The translations under genes and the position numbers were made by a program. A stretch of 64,000 nt of DNA from Echinarachnius parma (Eukaryota; Echinodermata; Echinoidea; Clypeasteroida; Echinarachniidae): positions 62,001 to 126,000 of the forward strand of contig JBAMJV010010613.1 in the NCBI GenBank assembly GCA_037951105.1, in the 5' to 3' direction. Every line of letters begins with the position of its first letter. Within the stretch, counting starts at the first letter, position 1. The notes below the pieces were generated by a model. It did not search any database. It saw only the letters and a program-made list of their open reading frames with translations, and was not told where the DNA came from. Shown here piece after piece: positions 12,001 through 23,041 of the stretch.

Positions 12001-15000
12001 GGCCGGGCCCATTCTGGCAAGTAAAATCATACATTTTTAAATTTCACTTGCCCCAATATAAAATTCACTTGCCCTCATACTTCTAGATGAGATAAACACA
12101 TATGAAAGTACATTTTCTCTTGTGGATGAACAATTATTTAGTTGCCCAATTGGGCAAACAAGCTACACAATTGATTGAAGAAATTTTACTAGCCGGGCAC
12201 CAATTTTGACTAGCCCTGGGCAAGCGGACAAGTGCTAGTGTCGAGCCTGCAAACACATACCGTAGGTGCTGGAGAACCCGGACAGTCACACACAACACAG
12301 ATAGCACAGTGCGTCATTGACTTTGTACACGCACCGTGCGCGGTGTCCGGGTTCTCCTGCACTGCGATAAATTGAACCTTCGTGCATGAAATCGCGCCGT
12401 GCGGAAACCCGCTTTGCCGTTGAGCGATACTTTTTTATCAGCGAAGGCACCGCGATATTACGGTCCAATTGGTGTAAGTTTCTACCGAAATGAACTACTG
12501 AGAGTAGATTTACAAAAGCGAGAATAAAGATTATAAAAATTGTAATCTCAAATTATCGTGAATAAAATAAAAAATAACAAATGTTGGAGTTTAAAGACTG
12601 ACTTTCAAGCGATTTTCTGGATAACCAGGAGGACTACAGAACAGCAATATACATGTATTTTATGAGCAATATGCAGATAAATCGTTTGATATAAGTTTCG
12701 AGTCGCATGTTCAGTGCATTCTCGGCAAATCTAATTTCAAAGGTAACCCTGTCCATTTTTTGGCCGGGTTCCCCCCCCCGTCCGGGTTCTCCAGCACCTA
12801 CGGTACTGCAAGAACACAAGCACTAATGAAATTGCAGGGCTCGGCACAAGCACTTTCCCCGATTCCCAGGGCAAGTAAAAAATTGATGTCGGGAGAGTAA
12901 TATTTATGTTATGGTCTAGTTTTGTAGCCTTATTAGGCAACAAACCAACATTCTGATCAACTATGAGAAGATAAATGTCATTTGTCATACTTGTGTTAAC
13001 CTCATCTAGAAACAAGCAAGAATTTTGTCAAATAGATCGAGCTACTGATGCAATTAAAAACAAATTGTTTTTTGTTCTGGGGGGGGGGGAGCAAGTAAAA
13101 TTTCTGTGTGGGCTATTTAAATTTGAAAATTGAAAATTCATGATTTTACTTGCCCAAATGGGCAAGTAGGAAAAACAAATATTGTTGAGGCTTGAATAAT
13201 GAGTGGATGTGATATGGCAAGATTGGTAGAGTGCACCCGTTCCCATCAGTGAGATACAGAGTTTGAACCCTGTGTATGCTAGACAATTAATCCACTATTT
13301 CTGCCCTCTCTACCCAGGTTTATACATGGGGGACCAGGTAGGAGGTGAAAACCTTTATGTGAATGAGCACTAAGGCTGTTGACGAGTCCCGGGTACCCGG
13401 GTCCCGCCGAAAAATGTTGAGTCCCGGGCGCAAAAATCGATACTCGATATCCCCAAAAAAAAGCAAAAAAATTGATTTACGAATTTGCTGTATTTTATAA
13501 GATGATTTATTGTCATAAATGCGCTGCATTTTTGTCACTTGAATGAACATGTTTCCCAGCGGCGTGACATGCCTATAGCGAAATCAACAAATTGATAAAT
13601 TTCGGGTACCCGGGACTCGCCCGAAAAATTATCGCGAGTCCCGGGTAGTAAATATACCCGAAATCGACAGCCTTAATGAGCACCCCCATATTCAACAAGT
13701 AATAATGAAACATGAATAGACAAAAGTTTATTAATACATAATACAGACTGAATCAACTCAGTTGGTACGAAGAGTACATAGAATCATAGAACGATCACAC
13801 ACAAAATGTATAATAAAATCACTGAATAAGAACAAATGGGAAATTTAAAACCTTTGTAACTTTTGTTAAATGTGACCCACTTTAGCAAAACTCAGCACTT
13901 GTCGGTAGTTCATGTTTTATAGAAATTGGCATTTTAAGTTCACACAATGTGTGTAAAAGACCTAGTGATTGTAAAATTGAAACAATCATATCTTCGCTAA
14001 TTATTGACCAATTAGTTAGAACAAAGCATCAAATGAAAGCTTGTGATGTCTTTCTAATGGTAGAAACATCTACATTTTGATTTTTACCGACAGTGCTGGG
14101 TTTTGATATAGCCGGTCACATATCTTGTGACTGCATGGTCGGAAGATCTCCACATTTTCTATCCCATTTAACTATCAACCCAAACTATCACAACAATTAC
14201 AACAACATGCTTTTGCGCTCAGTGGTGGAATTGCAGAACAGAATGATATTAACCATGGAGATAATTAATTTTCAATTTTAGGGGGCTACTTTTTCAATCT
14301 GATGGATATCACAAAATATTTAACATATTACCATTTGGTAATTGTAGGGGCAACCTACTGATTTCAGGGGGCTATTTTAAAAATTAGGGGGCAAAATCGC
14401 CCTCAGCCCCTGTATATTTCCTACCCTGATATTAACCCCCTCCCCCATGGCCATCCATGGCCTCAAACAAACACAAACAAAAACAATGGCCAGTGGTGTA
14501 TGAACCTGGATTACTAAGCAACATGGTAATATTGTGGGTGGCATGATCATACTATTGATCCATGCAAACACAATAATGTGTTCATTGGTGGCAGAATTTA
14601 ATAAAAGAGGGCATAATTGCCCCCACCACCACAGACCTCGCTTCCATCATAAATGAACAAACAAAAATGGAAAAAGATGTGCAGCTCATTTGAGAGTATG
14701 GTGGTAAACTCTTGCTTTAATATAATGTTTTTATTATAATTCAGCCATGGTGCATGGTAAAAACCATTTCAATTGTTGGAATGAAATATTGATTCTCATC
14801 CTAATTATATGCCAGAGTGATTCCAGTTTAATGATCATTGATGTTGCTCACTGCTCACCACAAGATGGCAGCAGACACAATTCAATAGATGTGAATATCA
14901 GGTACTAGAATTCAAAGTAAAGGACACGATTTTGAATTGCCATTGTAGTTTCAGAAACACACACAGTTAAAACCATTCTAAACACATTCGGGACTGGTAC

Positions 15001-18000
15001 CGGATTTATTAGGAGTGGAGTCAATGGCAAAACACATGTTGAAGCCAGATAAAAATTTAGTCTTGTACAGGTTAACAAGTTTGTATTATTCATGATTATG
15101 TAGTGCCTATGAAACCCTAACATTGTACACACACTTGCCACAAGATGGCAGCAGACATGATTTGATGCACAGAAATACAATAGTATATCAAGACTAGAAG
15201 CCCAACTAATGATGTTTGCTTCATAAGTTTAACACAGGAGGAACTAAATTGAAGTAAAAATTGGTAAAATTGAATGAAAAAGGTGTGAAAATAGATGGGG
15301 AAACCTTTATTACAAACCCAACTTATGTGTGATTCATGGATAGGCCGCACCACTAAGTTCCACACAAGAGGAACAAGATCCTACCAAATTCATGCAAATG
15401 AGGTAAAACATCAGGGTTTCTCATCTAAATACAGGAATTAATTGGATAAAAAAAGCAACCACCTGTAGCATTTGTGAGAAGCGTGCAGTGAGAAAAAAGG
15501 GTGCAGAACAGAGCATGAAAATCCACACTCCCGTAATGTTACCATGGCAGATTTCTCATTAAACCATTCAGGACTGGTCACAAAAATACTCTGGCATATG
15601 GAGAATACATGTTATAGCAAAATCAGTCCCAAATGGGTTAAAGGTGCACCTGTAAAGTGTCAGAAATTGCCCAAAATGACATTTGAGACTTCAATCTTAT
15701 ACCAAAATCATTGCCAGATATGTCTGAATGATGTGTGAAAGTTTCATTGAAAAAGAACACTGCTTTCCTGGTTAAAAAAGCAAACATTTGCGTCAGCTTT
15801 TACAACTAATTAGAGTATGACATTTATGATCGTTTATGACTGTTTATAAACGCTCGAGCTGAATGATTATCAATGATAGATATTGTCAAACTAAAGAGGC
15901 ATTTTTAAAAATCTAACCCTATTTTATTCTTCTCTTACCATAAGCCAAACAACACTGTAGAAGAGAAATGTGGAAGCTCAAATTAATTTGAGACACTTTT
16001 CAAGTGCACCTTTAAGACAATGTATTTGTCATGTAGTTTTTCCCACTTTTTGAGATGGAATGGGATGGGTGTGAATTGATGAATCAATCAAACTTACCTC
16101 GTATTTGACGTACTGCTTCCCGTCTTCCTCCACATTGGGCATCATGACCGGTCCGCTGATGACCCGCACTTCTCCAAAGCTCCCCGTGAGGTCTCGGCAG
16201 TAGATCTCCAGCAGATTCCAGTAGTTCATGTTGTTATCGATGTCCTGGGGGAGGATGTTCGATAGGTAGAACGTCTCATCCATAGCCTCCTGTGAATAAG
16301 AGAGAAGATAAAGGAGTTTAATTTGAATATTTCTGTAGTTTTTGTTGTTATCAATGTCCTGGGGGAGGATGTTTGATAGATAGAATGTCTCATTAATAGC
16401 CTCCTGTTAATAAGAGAGAAGATCAAAAGAGATTTAATTTTGAGTATCTCTGAATTCATGTTGTTATCAGTGTCATAGGGGAGGATGTTTGATAGGTAGG
16501 ATGTCTCATCTATAGCCTCCTGTGAATAAAGATATGAAAGGGATTGAACTTGGGAGTATTTATGTAGAACTGTTTTATCACTGTCCTGGGGGAGGGTGTT
16601 CGATACGTAGAATGTCTCACCTATAGCCTTCTGTGCCTATAAACAAAGATGAATGAGGTTTAATTTGTTATCAATGTCATAGCAAGAGAGATGATATTGT
16701 ATCATACTGGACGCTATATTATACAAATAGTGCATGGTTTGGAGTTGAATATACCAGAATAGACAACGATACATTTTTAATTTCTCGAGAGCGATTATAT
16801 TGCATCGAGGCCGCAGGCCGAGTGCAATATAATCGCACGAGAGAAATTAAAAATGTAGAGGTGTCTATTATGGAATATTTAACGACAGGAATCATGTACT
16901 ATTTGTTATATCAGATGATTATTTGGAGGAACTTTTGGAGGAACCCGAATTGAGTGTCAAGAATTGTGACGTCACAATTGATTGTATACATGCCGCGAAG
17001 AAAGACTCGCAAAACTTAGCATGAAAAAGATGGAAAATGCATCATTTTGTAAATTATCTGTCCTGTAGTAAATAAATGTTGGCAGTTTCGTAAATTGCAT
17101 GGTAAAGTGGTTTGATATTGCTAAGTTTGGGAATGGAAATGCACGCAGCCCTTTCATTATTCTCACTTTTACGTAATTTTGTTGGCATTTTGGCAGCGGA
17201 CTGAATTTGACGTTGCGCACTCCACCGCGGCGGCTCTCAATGGGAAGTTTGTACACACGGTCGCCATGCGCTATGTGGTCTATGGGAAATTTGTACGTCA
17301 CTGAAAAGTTATAATACATATGTATTATAACTTTACCATTGATTATACCGGATTAAGCATCGGTAATCAACCAATAGGAACGCTCAATTTCCCTTAATTA
17401 TGACGTAATCATCTTATATAAAAAGATGTTAGTATTTTCAGAATGTTCCACTTTACAAAAACAACTATTTGTATTTTTTATTTTTTTAATATATAATCCT
17501 GTGTAAATATGGATTCTTGGCTCTTGGTGACTCATAAAGTTTAATTTTCATCTACAAAGTATGTACGCAGAAGAGGGGGGGGGGGGGGGGGGGGGGTTCA
17601 CGCTGATGCGTACACTCCATTCAACCATGTGTATAAAAAGTGCGTACAGGGGGGAGGGGGGGGTCAATTTTGGACAAGAAATTGTGTACATACTTTGTGG
17701 CCCCTAGCCACTTCCAGTCACTGCCCATGAAGTTGCTGTCATATGAAGAAAACATGGATGTAACCGTGAGATCCATAAAGCTGGATTTTACCAGATCAAT
17801 CCGGTTTCATCCGGATTAAACTTGATTCAGCAAGTAATTTTTCCAGAAACCTGCTAATTTAAAATTACCAAAATATAACTTGACTTTATTTTGATTGTAA
17901 CTAGTGTAACCTGGATCAGACATTTACAATTTAGACATGTGATGTAAACAAATTCATTTGGTTATTTACTGATTAAAACCAGATAAATCTGGTTCTTACC

Positions 18001-21000
18001 TGACTGAACTTGTTGGATGCTGCATGTTTTGTGTGGTAACCTTGGCCAGCCACTGCCTATCGGTCCTGGGCCCCGTTGCAGAAAGAGATACATTTGATTG
18101 TAAGTTGCAATTAATCGTAAGTCAGATCACGTGTTCTAGATGCGCAATCTGATTGGTTGAAACGCGTAAATTGTCTGACTTACGATCAATCGTAACTTAC
18201 AATCGATTGTATCTCTTTCTGCAACGGGGCCCAGATCAAACTTGTTTAATATAACTTAGATATTTCCTAGGGTTTTCTATAGCTCAGTCGGTAAGAGCAC
18301 CGGTCTAGCAATCAGGAGGTCTCGAGTTCGAATCCCGTTAGAATCCCATTTTCTTTGCTCTTTTTCAATCACATTATATATTTCTGGTCAGTTTCTTTAT
18401 ATGTTTGAATTAGATATTTCCTGACAGAACCGAATAAACTGGATTTTGAAGCTAAGCAAATAAATCTAGTTTTACTGCTATACTGATGTAGTCAGTTCTC
18501 GTGTGAATAAAACTTGATCAAGCCAGTTCCTACATTAATGTAACTTGATTAATCTGGAATTTACCTGATTGAACTTGTTATCCGCTTCAGGGATCATATG
18601 ACCTCTGGACCAACTACTCCCCTTGTAGTCACTATTCATGGAAGAAAACATGAACCTGATATCAGCATTCAATTTAACCTGATTAAACTGGATTGGGCTG
18701 GTTCTAACCTGACTGAACTTGTTATCAGCTTCAGGGATCATATGACCTCTGGACCAACTACTCCCCTTGTAGTCACTATTCATGGAAGAAAACATGGGCA
18801 CGATGCTAGGGTCCATCTTGAAGATGTTCTTCCTTTTACCAGGTCCTGCATGCACGAGTGGAGAGGAAGGAACATTGTAACGATACTAAAAACAAAACAA
18901 CTAGAGTAAGCCGGATTAAGCCAGTTCTTACCTGACTTAACTTGTTACTGTATCTGTATCAGGATTTGTGACCGCTGGACCACCAACTCTATTCACTGTT
19001 TATGGGAGAAAAATTTGAACCTGATAATATCAGGTCACTGGATATACAATGTAACCTGATGAAACTGGATTGATCTGGTTCAAAACTGGATTGATCTTGT
19101 TCTAACCTGACTGAACTTGTTATCTGCAGCAGGGTTCATATGACCTCTAGACCAGCCACTGCCCTTGTAGTCACTGTTCATGGAAGAAAACATGGGCGTC
19201 ACATTAGGGTCCATCTTGAAGTTGCTATTCTTCCTGTTTGCAGACCCTGTGTGTGCAAACAGAGAGGGGAATTTAATGACCATTCATCACTCACATAGTC
19301 ATAGGGATCTAGTAACATTGTCAAAATCCTTTAAACTGACATAGAACTTTAGTGGTTCTCATAAGCCTTGTATTCGTATATTACCAATAGAAGCATTGAA
19401 CAGGTTTTAGTTTTCAGACTTCATCTTTCATTATACAGGGTGGCCCAACAAATACAGAACGGGGCACTTCCCAAAATATAGTAACAAATGTTTCATAGCG
19501 TTGAACAAGGCGCGCCATTGTTAGTGTGCACTCAGCCGTGTGCCGAGAGAATGGGCATGTTCTTTGAATGGTATTACGGGCAGGGAGTGCAATTTAACTG
19601 GCATTGACTAGGTAAAAATTGACAAAAATAGGCACCTGACATGGTCTCACTCACAGCGTCCTAAAACAAAAACTACAAAACCAAAATGACTGTTCTTGGT
19701 ATCGTTTTTCATTGGAAAAGACACCCTATCCAATGGACATAAATATTTTGGTACTATATTTTGGGAAGTGCCCCGTTCCGTTTTTTTTGGGCCACCCTGT
19801 ATAAAGATATTTTATGATTGAAGTTTTTACTGTGTTTGTATTTGAAAGTCTCCCTTGTAGACTTTCAACTGTGAAAAAAGATAGTGCTATAGATGAGTTT
19901 TGTTTTGTTTGCTCATCACTTGGTCTTACCATGGAATTTTCACACATCACTCAGTGAACATACATTATATGCCCGGCTATAGCCAAACCCTGCATTTGTC
20001 GGTAAAAACCAAAATGTAGATGTTCATACCATTAGAAGGTCCCATCACAAGCTTTCATTTGATGCTTTGTTCTAACAAAATTGGTCAATAAAAATTGGCG
20101 AATATATGATTGTTTCAATTTTACAATCATAAGTCTTTTACACACATTATGTGAACTTAAAATGCCCATTTCTTCAAATCATGAATTACGGACAAGTGCA
20201 GGGTTTTGCTATAGCTGGTCACATATATCCACATAATTTGTCTTTCTCTCATCTTGGGTGCAAGTGAATAGGGATTTGGCAGTTCTACTTGAAACATTGC
20301 TTAATGTATACAATACATACAGTAGAATCTGCACTGGTTCTAGAGCTGCAATTTTAAACTTGAGTGTAATAAAGCCATTCAAACATTACAGTTCAGTGGA
20401 TGCAGATAAAATCTACATCTTAGCCAACTCAAGAGATTTTGGCCACTGTGTGCTCAAGCAATAATTGTGTGCATTAAGATTGTAAAAATTGGTTGAGATA
20501 TCTGTAAAATTGTGCGCAGGAGACTGGTGACGAACAAACAAACGGGACCAAAAACATATAACCTCCTTGGCGGAGGTAATGATATCCCTGTTGCTATTAT
20601 AGTGCTATGGAAGTGGTACCTTGCAGGTTCTCCTTGGTGATGTGCTCTGCCACCCAGAAGGGGATGTGCTTTGCCTGGTCGTAGCTCAGTGCGTGGTTGG
20701 CATAGTAACGTGTCTGACTCCCCACGTCCGGTATCCCGTACTTGAAGATGTCCGATCCACGCAACAGCCTCTTCGTTACTGTGGGAAGAGAAATGTTCAA
20801 GCAAAAGTATTGGTAAATGAATCACTCAAATGGTTTTTGCTATCATTGCAAATAAGGTAAGATTGGGTTCAATTGTCATTTGGCCAATTTAAAGCTGTAG
20901 AGCTCGAGGTAAAAGGTTTGCATAGCAATTTATACATCAGGCCATGATCAAGGGCCTCAGGGGCTTGCATGTTCAGGCATGGAGTTAAGGTGCAAATATC

Positions 21001-23003
21001 TCTGCGTTTCGCACAAAGCGTTGATAGCCCTTTTGAAATTCAACAGCTTTAGGGTCTGAACACGCCCATGGAGATAATTCGCACAAAGCGTTGATAGCCC
21101 TTTTGAAATTCAACAGCTTTAGGGTCTGAACACGCCCATGGAGATAATTCGCACAAAGCATTGATAGCCCTTTTGAAATTCAACAGCTTTAGGGTCTGAA
21201 CACGCCCATGGAGATAATTCGCACAAAGCGTTGATAGCCCTTTTGAAATTCAACAGCTTTAGGGTCTGAACACGCCCATGGAGATAATTCGCACAAAGCG
21301 TTGATAGCCCTTTTGAAATTCAACAGCTTTAGGGTCTGAACACGCCCATGGAGATAATTCGCACAAAGCGTTGATAGCCCTTTTGAAATTCAACAGCTTT
21401 AGGGTCTGAAGTCTGAACACGCCCATGGAGATAATTGCACCCAAGCTCCGCCCCTGAAAATGTACATTTACTTAGAACCTTTTATGAAACACGCCCCCTG
21501 GTTCCCCACGCATACATTATGGCAGATATTCGTGTATATCATAATCATAACCAGGGATAGAATTATAGAAATATAACTTCTTTTCCATAATGGCCCTGAC
21601 ACCTGACAGACAAGTCAAATGAGATTCATCAATTTTGGTTGCCCCACATTGAGTTCAGATAGCCTAAAACAGGCACCAACGTCCAAACTCCCAAACAAAG
21701 ATTAAAGTGAGGCCTGTAAAGTGTCTAACACCACGAAAATTACTTGGAGCTTCCTCGTTTCTCTTCTACCGTGTTGTTTAGCTTATAGAGAAGAATAAAA
21801 TAGGGTTAGATTTTTTCAAATGCCCCTTTAGTATGACGATATCTATCATTCAGCTCAAAAGCGTTAACAAACGGTCATAAACCTCATAAACGTCTGTTGT
21901 AAAAGTCGACGCATATTTTCGCTTTTTTAACCAGGAAAGCAGTGTTCTTTTTCAATGAAACTTTCACACATCATTCGGACATATCTTACAATGATTTTGG
22001 TACAGGATTGAAGTCTCAAATGTCATTTTGGGCAATATCTGACACTTTACAGGCCTCACTTTAAAATTTACTTATAAATGTTGCATTTTGATGCGTTGAA
22101 ACTGAACTAGGCAACTATTTGAATACTAGTAAGGTAGTATTCAAATAATTGAATAGCTGAACAGCTGTTGGTTTTCGAACAGTAAGAGTATATATCAGGG
22201 TTACATTTCTTTTTTGTTGGTTCCCGACTTTTACTAGCCCGGGGTGCATGCCAGCATAAACAAAAATCAAATAGGAACGATTTTTAAAATTTGTTTTCAG
22301 TATTATAAAATCTTAACTATTCAAACTATCCAAATATTTTTCTGGTCAAATATTCAAATGGCGAAATAGGTATTCTTCTCAGGTCTATACTGAACTACAC
22401 TGTTTTAGGCAGGCCTTTAAAGCTCTCTTGAGCAATACCATGGACAATAGGGAGTTTTCAAGTACTGGGTTTGTTGGAAGTGGGTATAACTTCAAGGTCA
22501 CACTTTATAAACAATTCACCCACTATACTTCCTGTGTACTATCTACACTAGAGCTGAGTCAAACCGGATATTTTGCATTTCGAATATGAGTCGTGTAAAA
22601 ACGGTCGGATATCGAATATTCGAAAAAAAAAAAAAAAAAAAAAAATCTTTTTTTTTTTTTTTTTTTTTTTTTTTCATAATTTTTTTAAATAGATATTCTG
22701 TCCGTTTTTTCAATAAGAATCGGCAGTACAGTGTGATGTTAGTATAAAAACTGCTGTCAAGATGAAATACTTTGATATCTCATCATAGATTCTTCTAAAT
22801 TTGGCACTCACTATACCATTAACACTTGTATATTAATCCTCTTACCTTTGGTTTATTATTTGTTTTGTTTATTTGTGAATTTATGTAAAATACCTTAACT
22901 TTTAACTTTAGCAATAGATAAGCAGGGTTCAATGTGCCATTTTTTGATCGAATCTATCGAATAGGGATTACAAAATTAAACGGGAAAAAAAAGAAGGAAA
23001 AAA

Positions 23004-23041
<38 letters not shown>

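Larger units (their letters stand above)
14132..15558. other. EXOG intron 4, unassigned
   Basis: No coding block. It contains two CCACAAGATGGCAGCA sites (see separate entries) and, near 15245-15310, a fragment of the 7255-7592 element. Confidence 0.5.

Noticed and set aside
18266..18345. Functional tRNA gene (Ala-like AGC loop)
   Set aside because: Anticodon and T stems have mismatches, and the SINE tail and other family copies mark it as tRNA-derived.
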